DNA from: Circinella minor
Lineage: Eukaryota; Mucoromycota; Mucoromycetes; Mucorales; Lichtheimiaceae
NCBI GenBank assembly: GCA_016758965.1
Contig: JAEPRB010000098.1
Span: 62,001 to 126,000, forward strand
DNA length: 64,000 bases
Reading direction: 5' to 3'
Shown: positions 28,685 to 40,991 of the stretch, piece after piece
Layout: the number at the start of each line of letters is the position of its first letter
Position numbering within the stretch: position 1 is the stretch's first letter
Made by a program: the position numbers and the translations under genes
The notes under the pieces: generated by a model
Database searches by the model: none
Told to the model about the DNA's origin: nothing
What the model saw: only the letters and a program-made list of their open reading frames with translations

Positions 28685-31600
28685 ATGGCGAATAATAATA
28701 ATAACAATATACCGGTGGATGAGCGACAAGAACCATTGACCGATCAAGTAGATTGGCCCCTTGGATCGCAAAGGATCCACATATCACTTGTTGTTTTACG
28801 ACTTTGTACGTTTGTTCTCGACGAACTTATGTCTTGCTATTCTGTCTTTCCGTTTGTATCACCTGTACCAACGACTGCTTTATTATACCACGCAGAAATA
28901 AAACAACCTATGGACTTTTCGACTATACAACATAACTTATATCACGAGAAATATAAAACTTATGGCGAGTTTGAACAAGATCTACAACTCATTTGGCTAA
29001 ACGCCAAACGTTTCCACAATTCGTTTGCGGTGATTTACCGACTTGCAGTTAATCTTGAAGAACGTTATGAGTTTCTATGCGCTCGGTTGAGAGGTGACGA
29101 AGGGTATGCAAAAAAAAAAAATAGAAGAAGGAAGGGTTATATATATAACATGTTCTTTTTATATGGATTACCTTGACAACTTTATGCATAAAGGAAAAAT
29201 TCAATACAAACTTAACTTTCAAATGTTGTAGGATTCCAAAGCCTATACCGGATCCGGTTACTATACCAGCACCAGAAGAAACACGATTAGATGCACCTAT
29301 TTATACTGATGCAACTTATACGGATGAAAGGTATTATATATGCATAACAATATATCATGAATGGAATAGGAGCATTGCTTGTAATATGATGGAATTGAAG
29401 CAGAAAGAAATGATGATTAAACTTTTGCTAATACATTTACTTGTTAATGATACTTACAGCGTCTTGTACTTTCTGCAGCTGGTACTGCCAACGGAAAAGA
29501 CCAATAAGGCCATTCGTGGATTTTCCAAAGTACGTGGTTTATATGATCAATTAAACGAACCCTTTTTACGTGTAGTTGAATCCATGAAAAATGGAGAATT
29601 ACTGCAACATCGACCTTTACCCCGACTCTACATTGGAAAAAACCGTACTTTACTTGCCGAAGCACGCAACAATCCTCATGGTATCGTTGCCATTATGATG
29701 AATGTTAAAACTCAACCTTATAACCACTCTGTAAGACGTGATCTTTGTCATCTTACTGCGGATATTGTTTTAGCCCAACCCATTGGTGAATGTCAAGAAT
29801 TCGATACCACGGGCACCGATGCGACTTTACCAACCGATTATTTACCCAAAGCAAGCATCAAACTCAAAGTGATTAAGGTACAAGAAGGTGTTCAAACAAT
29901 TGCAACTGAAACCATGGAACGGCTTTATTTTCGACGTGCTTATACTACTCATCGATTATCAACCTATATGTGGGTGGACGTTAAAAAATTCCGTGATTTA
30001 GAAATTGCCAAATTATTTGTCAAAGCCATTGTACATTGTCAGCAAGATTTAGAAGAGGAAAGTCGATATACTGCTTCCAATCAGCCTGCTATTCCTGGGA
30101 AAAGGCCAGCTCCTTATGCAGCAGCAGCGGCAAAGAAACGATCAAAACATAGTGCAAATACAACAGCAGCGGCAAAAGCATCATCAACGTCAACGACTGG
30201 TAATAATACTCCTTCCACCATGACAAGTAGTGCAGCGAGTAGTAGTACATTATCACCTAGTCCACGAGCAGATGATGTGATTAATATGACGGGTACATAT
30301 GTAAACTCTGATGCTTCGTTATCATCCCGTGGTAATACCGCTGTAGAAACTACAACTAATGACAATGCTAAGAGGACTCTTATTACTCTTCCATCATCTT
30401 CCAACACCAGTAGTAATGCTCAACAAAAGAGCGAAGATCAAGTAGTTTATAATAACGGTAACAACAATTATAAATCTTCTGGATTTATTTCATTTACTCG
30501 CTACTTGGGTCCAGAAGATAATACTACAAATCAAATTACAGATAATAATGGCAAATCCCGCGGCTATTACTTGCGAAAATCAAAAGAACTTTGGGAAAAA
30601 GTTTTTTCATGTAAGTGAATGTATCTTAATACGTTATATAAATGTTATATATATGAGGTGCTAATGTTTATGTTACTTCTTTTTTAGTTTGCAAAGAGAA
30701 AGAAGTCCCTGTGGTTAATGTTAAAAAGTATTTAAGCAACACATCCACATTTCCCAACGCTGAAGGCTATTTCAAACATGTTTATTATGTCCATGGTGAC
30801 GAAGAAATCGTTGTACAAACATTCCGAAGGATGACCATTACACAGCGAGCAACAGAACTCGTTAGTTTACTTTCTTTATATAATCAGCCACATATGGGAC
30901 AAATCGTTGAAGTATTACAAGAAGATGGAGGTGAAATCATTGGTTTGACCATGAAACGATATCAAAAGACACTTAAACAATACACTCACAAGCATACACA
31001 TCATCGATTAACAGCATATCAAAAAATGGATTTGATTCGACAAATGCTGATCTGTATGAAATGTATTCATGGCTTGGGGATAGCTCACCGCGATTTATCC
31101 GAAGTTAATTTCATGGTGGATGAAAGCAAAACTGGGGAAGTACTTGACGATGGAAGTGCGAAAGCGGAACTCTACTTAATTGATTTCGGTAAAGCCTTGT
31201 TGATCAGACCAAATGATATGCGACAATGGTGGGTGGATCGTCCTAAAATTGAAGGTGAATATGAAGGAGAAGTCTTGCCTGAAACGGAACAAGAATTGGA
31301 TACTTGGTGTAAGGAGTTACCTTGGGTAAAAGCCAAACCAGATCATGGTTATCGACACTATCGATCCATTCAAACATTACCGCGAGGACGTACGGATCAT
31401 GATATTTTACCTTGGTTGATCCACCCCATCGCTGAAGACATATATTCTATTGGCACACTTATATGGAAAATCTTTGCTGAAACCGAACCCTGGTATGGGA
31501 TCTTGGATACAGACCTAAAAGGATTACGGGAAACAGTTAAAAATGATTTTTCGATTGAAAAGACATTGGAACGTGAAGTTGCAGGAGAATTAAGTCGAGA

Positions 31601-32027
31601 ATTATTGCGGCTTTGTTTACGCACTAGTCCGGAAGATCGGAAATCGGCTACAGAAGTCTTGGATTGGTTAGAGCAGCCCAATGTACGTGAAGGGTTAGTC
31701 AAGGAGTGGACGGAAAATGCACCTGTTGGAAGAACAAAACGACATGCAAAAGCTGTATATAAATTTGAAGAAGAACAATCGAAAGAACAAAGGCAACGCC
31801 GTTCAACAAATTCATCATCATCCAAAAAATCAACATCCTCATCAGCGAGTCGCGATTCTCGTGGACGATCACGACATACCCATCGTGGAGGAAACGATCA
31901 AACAGTACCTAATGATGACACTAATCATCAGCGTGATCGCGATAACCATAAACCGGATGAAGCCCGTGATGAACAACAAGATAATAACAATCAAAGGCGG
32001 ACGCCAAGAATTATTCTTATCCCATAA
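28685..32027 (+). CDS. bromodomain and protein kinase-like domain fusion protein
   Basis: Four exons (28685-29103, 29232-29330, 29460-30610, 30688-32027) join in frame to 1002 residues. Residues about 35-128 form a bromodomain: FPFVSPV (like the ZA-loop PF..PV), IKQPMDFSTIQHNL, FEQDLQLIWLNAKRFHN with N112 at the acetyl-lysine-contact position. Residues about 174-330 are a conserved-looking block I do not recognise; about 340-540 is Ala/Ser/Thr/Asn-rich linker. Residues about 577-880 resemble a protein kinase: HRDLSEVN at 690-697, DFG at 722-724 and the D-x-Y-SIG helix after the activation segment. No clear glycine-rich loop is seen, and the VAIK-like position reads VVQTF, so the usual Lys is not obvious. 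The tail is Arg/Ser-rich with SR dipeptides. A nuclear, chromatin-linked kinase or pseudokinase is inferred. Exon 3 splice acceptor is the least certain junction. Confidence 0.8.
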
Positions 32028-33038
32028 TATTTTTTTTACTTACAAAAAGTACTGTGATGATATTAGATTCTTCACTTTTCGCCCTTTACTTCTCACTTTC
32101 CCAGTTTACACACTATTCAAAACACAAATGTACATATATTATATATATATGTTCTAATTTTTAAATACTACTATACAAGCACTAGTTTTTTTTTAGCTTT
32201 ACTCTCACCCAATCATTCATTCACAGACACACACAATCATCACCATGTTACTCCCACTTCATCAAACAAAAACAAAGAAATTTTCTCCCAACTAAATTCA
32301 TCATTAAAAAAGTATGAATCCACCAATGATACAAACATATCCCATATTCATTTTTTTTTATCACTTGTCAATCATTCATTGCATAAATAGAAAAACTGTA
32401 TACTATTACATTCGACTACTCGCATATATAAAAAGTAAAATAAAAAAATTTTGCATTTTGCAACATTTGAACCAATAACAACTTAATAAGTAAAGTTGAT
32501 GGACACATGGTTCCATGAAAGTATCCTAACAATTGTATGTTGTATTATATTCTAGATAAGATTTTATTATCATAAGGTATGATTATGCTATCGAAAATTA
32601 ATATATATGACAACCTAGCTATGGTACTAACCGGCATATTGAATTTACTTTATTATCGTTTTTTAGCCAGATTTTGATGATAATTATATTATGTACATAT
32701 GCATAAAATATTGTACTATATATTATTTATGTACAGATCACAGAAACATGTTCTGCAAATTGATGTATATGTCACACAACTCATTCCTTCTATACAAATA
32801 GAACACTCCCCTCTCCAAGTTATACAGTTACTAATGCACCATCAAGGAAATAAGCTATCTACGTTATTTTCCATTGTTCCAAGCTATATACCCAAAACCA
32901 ATCCTTCCTCCCTATTCTTTGCTCGAATGCAAAATACATCCGAACATTCTACTATTAAATATTTAAATATCATTTGATCCTATCCCAATTAAATAATAAT
33001 CCAGTGATTTAAAAAAATAATAATCGTTGTTTTTATTT
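32028..33038. other. intergenic between convergent genes, no gene seen
   Basis: About 1 kb, AT-rich, between the bromodomain-kinase stop and the Nop12-like stop. A short plus frame near 32699-32977 starts in repetitive Tyr/Leu sequence and has no recognisable domain, so it is not called. Confidence 0.5.
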
Positions 33039-34785
33039 TTACTTTCGTCTAGGTTTCTGTTTTAATGCTTTTGTCGTTTTTCCGGTCTTAAATTTGTTTC
33101 CAGAAGCCTTTGATGCACGTGCACCTTCAAATTTGTTCGATAATAGTGATGAATTTTTTCCTAATGGCTTTTTCGAAACAGTCTTGCTCTTACTAAAGCG
33201 TCCACCTTTACCACCACCAGTAGCACCCTTTGTTTTCTTATTTGCTTCTTGTTGTTGTGCCTTAGTAATCTCATCCTCTGATTTACATCGCTGTATACGA
33301 AGTGTGTGTTTAACCCGAAACTTTTTATCATCCAAAGCAAGTGCCATATCAACAATATTACGGCGCTAAAATATTTCATTTATACATATATAAATAACCA
33401 GTCAGTGATACACCATTCAAAACAAATGTATGGGCAATAGTACCGAAAAGAAGAAATATAACTTACTTTGAATTGAACATAAGCAATTCCTTTACCGATA
33501 TTTGTGGTTTTATCTCGTACAATTCGAACAGATTCGATTTCACCACAATCCTTGAAAAATTCCCAAAGTTCTTCTTCTTCCGCATCGAATGGTAAGGACC
33601 CAACAAACACAGAACGTTTCCGATCGTGTGACTAAAGGAAATGTAATGTGAGAATTTATTAGTTTGAAATACATATTTTAAAACAAATGTTGATCATAAC
33701 ATCTTAATACAGCAAACGATTCTTTACCTTAGGGTTAATAGCACTATCGACTCGTAAATGTTTGTCCTTAAAAACTTGTCCATTCATTTGCAATGCTTTT
33801 TCAACAGATTCCTTATCTTGATAAACAATATAGGCATTTGCTACACTACGTTTATCATGTAATTTCTTTTTGATAAAAGCAGCTTTTCGTGAAGTTTGCT
33901 CTGCGAAAGCCTAAATATTCAGCAGAATAATGTATATAAGCGTTAGAAATCGAACATCTTCTACTCTTCTCCCTTTCATATTCATACCATCAATTTCTTA
34001 CCACAGAGCGAAATCGGACTGATTCAATAATACCAAACTCGGTAAACTTTTGTTTAAATTCTTTGAGTCCAGTCTATCATATATAACAAAAGAAAAAGAT
34101 GTTTAATTTATTGATATTTACAAAAAAACAAAAAACAATCAAAATTTTCCATGTATAAATTTATCTTACCTTTTCCATACATTCAACAGGAACATTACCA
34201 ACAAATATACTACGCTCATTCTTTTTCTTATCTTCTTCTTTGCGTTCTGCTTTTGTTTTTTTCTTTGGTGTTTCATCAGATTTTGTTGTGTTTACTCCTT
34301 CTTCATTGCTCTTTTCTTCTTGTTCTTGATCATTTTCCAAAACATCGGCTTTTCTCTGTGATAAAGAAGATATATGCAAATTAAGTTGAAACAAATCCAG
34401 GTAGTACAAAAAAAATATTTTTCTTGTCAAAAAAAAAAAAAAAGCTTTACCTTTCTCAATTCTGGAAGAGCAGAAAGCACTCGAGCCTTTGCAGCACCAG
34501 CCTCTGCCCTTTGAATCATGAGTTTTTGTTGTTTTCGTTTACTTAATTTGCCTGTCAAAAGTTTTGAAACTTCATTTTGAGAGATCGGTTTGGGTGCTAC
34601 TGCAATACTACTTGGACCAGCCTATCGTGATATTCAGACAGCAATATATGTATATATTGTTAGAAATATTAAATCGATTGCATTTTTTCAATGAGTTTCT
34701 TTCTTTGTTAATTACATACACTATTTTTAAATAAATCATTGAGTTGATTATCAAGACCTGTATTTTCACCAAATATCGATGCCAT
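33039..34785 (-). CDS. NOP12: nucleolar RRM protein, Nop12/RBM34-like
   Basis: Seven exons, every junction in phase 0 (34785-34720, 34621-34451, 34355-34170, 34073-34002, 33910-33728, 33631-33467, 33365-33039), encode 389 residues. After a short N-terminus and a Lys/Glu-rich linker come two RRMs: the first with RSIFVGNVP and ANAYIVYQ (about 124-215), the second with [21 protein letters not shown] and GKGIAYVQF (about 230-310). The C-terminus is Lys/Arg/Gly-rich ([19 protein letters not shown]), a nucleolar-type tail. This is the order seen in yeast Nop12 and animal RBM34, which act in large ribosomal subunit (5.8S/25S rRNA) maturation. RRM2 carries both RNP motifs in good form. The exons are unusually regular in phase. 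The gene is intact and lies 148 bases downstream of NUDCD1 territory on the same strand. Confidence 0.9.
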
Positions 34786-34933
34786 TTTTTAGAAAAGGTA
34801 GTAATAAAAAAAAAGAGAAAGAAAAAAAAAAGGCTTTTTGTTGTCGGTTGATCAAAAAAAAAAAAATACAAATATGGACTTTAAAAATATATATAAAAAA
34901 CAGCTTGAATTTCTTTTTTTCTTTATTAGTTAA

Positions 34934-36844
34934 TTAAATTTGTATAGTAATAACTTGAGTTTCTGTGAGTACAACTAATACATTATCTAATAATAATTGA
35001 CATCCAACTACATTGACATCCTCTCCCCGAGTTAAATCAACAAGCTTTTGAGTCTCTATAGATCGCTTATCATCATGGTGATAATAAATGTATGCATTCC
35101 GACTACTTTCAATAATTACAATAAACTTGAATTTTGGATCATAATATATAAACCGACTATCACGTTTCGATGCTTGTACAAATCCAAATGCATCAAATGT
35201 ATTAATATGCTTTGTCTGTAAATTATTTCTTTCTCCTTGTTCCTCTTTAAGAAACTTATAGATTTGACCATCAACATCCACTTTAACACAAATAGATGGT
35301 ATTTGTTCTCCTTGGCGCTGTTCTTGTTCTTTTTCACAGTCAAAAGCTTTACATAACCATTCGCATCCACCTGAATAAATTTCCTCAATACATTGACCTA
35401 ATCGATCATAAATAGCAAACCGAATGGGTTCACCTTTATCATCAATATCTTCATCCATATCTGTGGCCACTGGATTTTGTACAGTTGGATTATTATTAGC
35501 ATCGTTTCCTGTAAATTTTTCTAACCGTTCCGTAATCTCTGCCAGCTTAGCTGGATCCAACGTTTCCATGACACCATCGTCAATATCAAAAATATGCGGC
35601 CATCGTGTATGCTGATCTTGTTTATTTAAGAACAGTGTTAGTGTACCATCTGATTCCAGTGTCCATGTACAATCGTCGGCTTTAACAAGACTCCACAATT
35701 TGCGAAACGGATAAGAAATTTCATTTTGATCATCACGAACAATTAAACTTAAGTGAGTATTGTTAAATTGACAGCTGATTGCACTTTTCGGTGTATTGGG
35801 TGATAGAATGAATTGAACAGTAATATCCGTATTGTCTTGCGTCCATGAATAACTAGATTTTGGTGTTTTCGTGATTGTCGTTGCTCCTGGTGTCGATGCA
35901 TCTGTTATAATAGCGTCATTGTCATCACATGTTGATGCTGATGTGAATTTCTCATAAGGTGATTCGCTTCCGAGTATAAACCGTTCACCATTTTCTATAA
36001 TAGCACAATAAGTCGGTACTTCTAACCCACGTTGTATATTGAGCGTTGTTATCAAATCATTAGTATTATTATTGTTGCTGTCAGCAGACATTTCCAATGT
36101 AGAAATATTGAACTGTGTGTTCTTAGAGGCAACACGACTATACGCCATCATAACAATTTTATTACCCACAAGCTGAGCATCCAATAGAACACAAGGCACG
36201 GGTGATATACCTTCTGATCCATCCCCATCATATCGCGTAGATGCAATCACAGTTCCACTCCTGATATGAACAAGTTCAATATAACCAGCACCATTAGATG
36301 CCAGTAAAAGTTCAGAATTCAACGAAATTAGTGATGGTGAATAGGGATCAGAAGGTAGCGTAGCACTTGGTTCAGAATAATTAGGTAAGTTTCCGAGTGG
36401 CTGTATTAGTTGAACAATAGGTTGTAGATGCGTTTCATTTGTTTCCTAAACATTATTACCAGCACGAGGAAAGCAGAATGAGAAACTGGTTGCATGAAAG
36501 AACAGAGAAGGCCAAAAGAAGTAAAAATAGAGAATAAAGAAAAGTACCTTATTATAAATTACGCTCATTAACTGAAATTCGAGATCAACATAAAATGCGA
36601 CACCTTGTTGCTGTTTATTGGTACTCGTTGGAAATCCATAAGCCAAATGGTTGAGACGAACGCGTGCTTGTAAATCGCGAAAACCGAGACGATGGTTTGC
36701 CATGAACTTATTCATTCGTAAATCACTTCCATTTGGAAGACTTGTACGTGTGACACATTCTTTTTCATTAGTAGGTGATAACTTATATCCATCGAATTTA
36801 GGATTTAGTAAGTTCTTATCAGGTATAAATTGACGTTTGAACAT
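34934..36844 (-). CDS. NUDCD1: NudC domain-containing protein 1 (NUDCD1/CML66-like)
   Basis: Two exons (36844-36548, 36445-34934) encode 602 residues, close to human NUDCD1 (583). A CS/p23-like domain lies at about 297-390, beginning YSWTQDNTDITVQF and including the conserved strand order with LWSLVKADDCTWTLE. The regions before and after it are beta-rich with repeated aromatic and hydrophobic patterns, consistent with the split beta-propeller that surrounds the CS domain in NUDCD1. The family acts as Hsp90-linked co-chaperones for beta-propeller clients and is linked to the COPI coat in animals; a fungal role is inferred only. The intron uses a GTACTT donor. This is the last host gene before the transposon-rich half; the DIRS element starts about 160 bases upstream of its start codon. 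Confidence 0.88.
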
Positions 36845-37004
36845 GGCGTAGTAAAAAAAAAGAACAGCAAAATAGGAAGAATTATTTTTTTAATGCTGTT
36901 ATTTAAATGTCGGAATAAAAAAAGTGATAGCCTACAAACCACAACAGCCGTTTTTAATTTGACTCTGCTGTCTTCAGTTGTACTGTAACGGTATTTATTT
37001 TCAA

Positions 37005-37152
37005 TTCAAGTGACGAATGAAATTCTTCTAGAATTGAATGAGACACTCGAATACAAAATAAGTCATATGATTGCTTTTAATCTTTCTTTTTATTGGTCAG
37101 TGAAAAATAATATATAATAAAATTCTGATACAATATATAATAATTGATCTTC
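37005..37152 (+). repeat. DIRS left terminus and inverted terminal repeat
   Basis: The outer part (37005-37053) is unique to the left end and is complementary to the first half of the internal region at 40991-41055. The inner part (37054-37152) is the inverted partner of 41165-41275. Confidence 0.85.
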
Positions 37153-37178
37153 TTTTTTGCTGGTCAGTACCATAAAAA

Positions 37179-37955
37179 ATGAGTTCCGACATCCCACCTA
37201 CTATTGAACAACTTATCGCCAATCAACAAGCACAAATTGCTCGACTTGAACAACTCATTCTCAATAACAATAATGCTCAACCTTCAGCAGAGCCTACCAT
37301 CCAGCTATAGCCAACACCTAATAATATGGATGAAGATCAACCCATATTACAACTCCACTCTTTGGAAATTTGTCCGGATTACTCTTGGCACCCTTCTGAC
37401 TTCTTGTCTAAAGTTATGAACTTCAACCAGTCTCTGTTTAACTCTCCAACTTTGACTAATGACAGACGGAAAGCGATTATTGAACAATATCCTGGAATAA
37501 AAGACATGGATTACCAACCTCCTAATACTATTCCAAGTACAGCTCGCAGCATGAAACAAACTCATGCAAAACAGGATCGATCTTTAAAACGATTACAATA
37601 TCTTGCTTCTGGTGCTTTTCGACCATTAGATGTCTTGGCTTTAGAAATTAGTAAAGATGAAACCAATCCTAACGTTCAACGCTATCTGCACATGCTTAAT
37701 GACTGTCGTCTCCTGTTATTGAATCTTACGTCTGCAATGACTGACATGAGAAAGAATATTGCATTTCAGGCTATTAACTCTTGCTTCTCTTCTACAGGCA
37801 TGTCATCCAACAATAATTATATTACGCCTTTAGATGAATTTCAAACGGCCTTAGCTCAACAAACTACCAACTTGCAAAATGTACAGAAAGCATCTCGTTT
37901 TGGACAAAGGCCTCATTTTAATCACAATCACTCTCATGCTCCTCAGCCCCAATAG
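37179..37955 (+). pseudogene. DIRS gag-like ORF with one internal stop
   Basis: From ATG 37179 the frame runs 42 codons to a TAG at 37307-37309, then continues in the same frame to 37955. The N-terminal piece is a coiled-coil-like Gln/Leu/Ile segment (EQLIANQQAQIARLEQL). The main part (about 210 residues) includes NDRRKAIIEQYPGIKDMDY and an Asn/His/Gln-rich end. This layout is that of the small capsid-like first ORF of fungal DIRS elements. The TAG may derive from CAG by one transition, or might be read through; one copy cannot decide. Confidence 0.75.
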
Positions 37956-38140
37956 TTTTTTCGTGTGGGTCCATCCTCTTAGCAGGGCGGTTACACCAAC
38001 AATCACAACAACAACAGATCCAACTTCAACAACCACAAGCACAGTTTCAGCAAATCGAATTTCAACAACACTGACAAGAAAAGCACCAGCACTTTTCGTC
38101 AACAACAACAACAGCAACACCAATAACTTCACCCTCACCT

Positions 38141-40068
38141 CTCATAGGAGGCCGGCTCAGCCAGTTCTTTTTACAGTGGACAACACTTTCAATAGCAGAC
38201 TGGCTTCTTCAAACAATTCACTCTGGCTTTATAATTCACTTTCACATACCTCCACCTCTTACCAACATCCTGCAACCTATGATTCCCTACAACAACATAC
38301 AACAAAAATTAATACACCAGGAAATCCTCTCCTTATTACAGAAGGGAGCAATAGAAACGGTGTCACCACAACAACAACAAACAATACCAGGTTTTTACAG
38401 TCCACTTTTTGTAATACCCAAGAAAAACGGCGGACATAGACATGTCTTCAACCTGAAAAAACTCAACTCATTCTCATAGCACCTCATTTCAAAATGGAGA
38501 CACTTCAAGAAGTAACACGTACAATCAAACCCAGCAATTGGTTGACTTCAATAGATTTATCAGATGCATTTCTTCACATACCAGTACACCCAATATCACG
38601 ACGCTTCCTTCATTTCCGTTGGGACAGTACAACATATCAATTAAAAACGACCCCTTTTGGTCTGTCCTTGGTACCTTGGTTGTTTACCAAAATAACCAGG
38701 CCTATTCTAGAATGGGCTCGACAACAGAACATTCGTCTCAGTGCTTATCTCGACGACTGGATTTTGATCGCGGACTCGTTTCAACAAGCACAACAACAAA
38801 CACACTTGGTTCTACAGAAACTGCAATCACTCGGATGGATTATCAACATGAAGAAATCGACTCTTACACCCACTCAACAGATCGACCACCTCGGCTTCTC
38901 ATTGAATACCACAACAATGACTGCACAATTGCCAGGACAGAAGATTCGCAACTTACGGAAGAGTATTCGACAAGTGTTAAAAACACCATTTCAATCAGCA
39001 CACATGATCCACAGTTTGACTATGCAGATTCAATCAGCAACGTTTGCCATTATACCAGCTCGCCTATACACCCAACATTTATTACGAATGAAGAATCAGA
39101 CAGTACAATCAACAGCCGATTGGGACACAAAACATCATCTTACAATGGAATGTATATAGGAGCTCCGTTGGTGGGAACGCAACCTTCTATTATGGAATGG
39201 GAAGAGTATCCTTCCCCAAACACCACAACAAACAATCTTCGTGGATGCGAGCAACACGGGTTGGGGCTGCAGCCTCTCTCTACCAAATCAACCACCTTTA
39301 CGAGCTTACGGCCATTAGAATCATCAAGAAGCCCATATGTCAATCAATTGGAGAGAGTTGAAGGCCGCCTTTCTTGCATTACGCACATTCCCTCACTTAC
39401 AGAACATGTGCATACTAATCAGGATGGACAATACCACTTCAATGTCCTATATCAACAAACAAGGAGGAGCGAGATCATTGACATTGATGACACTCGCAAC
39501 AACTCTATGGAAATGGTGCCTAAAGAGAGGAATCAATATTCAGTCAACTCACGTTCAAGGCATATCAAATCAAATAGCAGATTTCGAGTCACGACGACCA
39601 TACCAAAAGAACAATTGGATGATACAATGATCAACGTTTCGACATATCCAACATTATTGGTTCCCAAACGACATAGACCTTTTTGCCGATCGGAATACGA
39701 CTCAGCTAAAAAAGTACGTATCGTGGCTTCCAGATCCTGGCAGTTATGCGACGGATGCATTCACCCTGTCTTGGCAGCAATTCCGCTATCCATATCTCAA
39801 CCCACCATGGAATCTCATCACCAGTTGCCTCCAAAAACTATTACAAGAACGTCTACCTCAAGTAGTCATGATTACCCCTTACTGGAAAACTGCCATTTGG
39901 TTTCCGGTTCTACAGACTCTCAGTATCACTCCACCAATCTTACTCAACCCGAAAACATCCATAATACTTCCATCACCAACAGCAATATGGCCAACAACAG
40001 CAAACAACAATTGGAAGCTTGCCGCCATGTGGAAATTCTCAACACTCAATACCAACATACTGCTTTAA
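38141..40068 (+). pseudogene. DIRS reverse transcriptase-RNase H, frameshifted and interrupted
   Basis: The RT starts in one frame (GGRLSQFFLQW at about 38147; LLQKGAIETV; FYSPLFVIPKKNGG) and shifts frame at about 38475, where one base seems lost. The next frame carries the core: SIDLSDAFLHIPV, TTPFGLSLVPWLFTK and the active-site YLDD in LSAYLDDWILIA. RNase H follows (TIFVDASNTGWGCS; MDNTTSMSYINKQGG), then a block with DLFADRNTTQLKKYVSW and NPPWNLI typical of DIRS. Three in-frame stops occur: TAG 39157-39159, TAG 39316-39318, TGA 39628-39630. The end at 40068 is the stop of this frame. Nearly all the RT core from 38538 on is overlapped by the recombinase frame. Confidence 0.88.
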
Positions 40069-40991
40069 ATCAAGAAGCTCAACAACTTTTAACTCAACAT
40101 AATTTAAGGGATACTAACACTAACCGATCATATCAACGTGGTCAACTCTTATTTCTTAAATGGGCATCAGATAACAATATTTCCAACAACAACTTTTCAA
40201 CAATTGATTTAATCAACTTTCTCAGTACTATGAAATCAACCTATGATTATGCAATCACAACACTACAACTATTTCGTTCGGCTGTTAGTCAATTACATCA
40301 CAATCTTATTTCTCTTTGTGACGATCCTTTATTGAACAAATTTATTATCACATTAGCAGCTCAAGCGCCACCAATTCGATTACATCGACCAACAATTGAC
40401 TTGCAACCTACTTTTAATTATTTATCTAATTTAAACAACGCTTCTACTATATTCGCTTCTCTTCAGAGAAAACTAGCCTTTTTACTGGGGGTTGCATGCT
40501 TCTTTCGCCCGTCTGACTTGCAAAGGATTCCTCTTGCTTCGGTTCAGGTTTCTTCTGATCTTACTTTTTTGTCTCTTGAGGTTCATTGTCCCAAAGAAAA
40601 ACGTCATGGTCGTCGAATAATTAAATCATTCCAAGTGCGTGCTCACAGCAAGTCGACTACTCTTTGTCCTATCCAAACTTTTCTTGCTTATCGTGATCGC
40701 CGTCCTCAATGCTCTTCCATTAATTTATTTGTCAATTCAATTTCTCCTGATCAACCTCTTCAAGCCAGTACTATACAAGGATGGATTTCTCGACTTTTGC
40801 GTAAATCTACCTCTGAACCTATGGTTAGTCTTCGCTCCATTGCTTCCTCTTTGGCTCTGGCCTCTGGTGTTCCTAAAGAAGATGTAGTCACTATGGGTAA
40901 CTGGTCAAATTCTTTAACCTTTGAAAATCATTATCGAAGGGAACATTTGTCTCTTTTCGATTTTACAAGTATTCTTATTACTCTGGATTAG
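38538..40991 (+). CDS. DIRS tyrosine recombinase ORF, long overlapping frame
   Basis: An open frame of 817 codons. Its first about 500 codons overlap the RT-RNase H frame and have no recognisable domain (Thr/Ser/Asn-rich). The recombinase proper is the last about 310 residues: an Arg/Gln-containing N-terminal helical part (RSYQRGQLLFLKWASDNNIS), the first catalytic-type Arg in GVACFFRPSDLQRI, a Lys-rich beta turn (CPKEKRHGRR), SLRSIASSLALASG in the second box, and MGNWSNSLTFENHYRREH with the likely nucleophile Tyr. The usual His of the HxxR box is not at the expected place. It would integrate circular cDNA. Overlap of RT and recombinase frames is a known DIRS trait, but the true recombinase start may be well downstream of 38538. 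Confidence 0.7.
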   Translation: MVDFNRFIRCISSHTSTPNITTLPSFPLGQYNISIKNDPFWSVLGTLVVYQNNQAYSRMGSTTEHSSQCLSRRLDFDRGLVSTSTTTNTLGSTETAITRMDYQHEEIDSYTHSTDRPPRLLIEYHNNDCTIARTEDSQLTEEYSTSVKNTISISTHDPQFDYADSISNVCHYTSSPIHPTFITNEESDSTINSRLGHKTSSYNGMYIGAPLVGTQPSIMEWEEYPSPNTTTNNLRGCEQHGLGLQPLSTKSTTFTSLRPLESSRSPYVNQLERVEGRLSCITHIPSLTEHVHTNQDGQYHFNVLYQQTRRSEIIDIDDTRNNSMEMVPKERNQYSVNSRSRHIKSNSRFRVTTTIPKEQLDDTMINVSTYPTLLVPKRHRPFCRSEYDSAKKVRIVASRSWQLCDGCIHPVLAAIPLSISQPTMESHHQLPPKTITRTSTSSSHDYPLLENCHLVSGSTDSQYHSTNLTQPENIHNTSITNSNMANNSKQQLEACRHVEILNTQYQHTALNQEAQQLLTQHNLRDTNTNRSYQRGQLLFLKWASDNNISNNNFSTIDLINFLSTMKSTYDYAITTLQLFRSAVSQLHHNLISLCDDPLLNKFIITLAAQAPPIRLHRPTIDLQPTFNYLSNLNNASTIFASLQRKLAFLLGVACFFRPSDLQRIPLASVQVSSDLTFLSLEVHCPKEKRHGRRIIKSFQVRAHSKSTTLCPIQTFLAYRDRRPQCSSINLFVNSISPDQPLQASTIQGWISRLLRKSTSEPMVSLRSIASSLALASGVPKEDVVTMGNWSNSLTFENHYRREHLSLFDFTSILITLD

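Noticed and set aside
30114..30407. Minus-strand frame of 97 codons with Ala/Val runs
   Set aside because: Antisense of the Ala/Ser/Thr linker of the bromodomain-kinase gene.
32699..32977. Plus frame of 92 codons between convergent genes
   Set aside because: No domain and no splice or promoter context; composition is that of intergenic DNA here.
37879..38439. Plus frame of 186 codons, Thr/Ser/Asn-rich, between gag and RT
   Set aside because: It overlaps the gag end and the RT start in another frame, reads only CAA/ACA-type repeats and has no DIRS domain.
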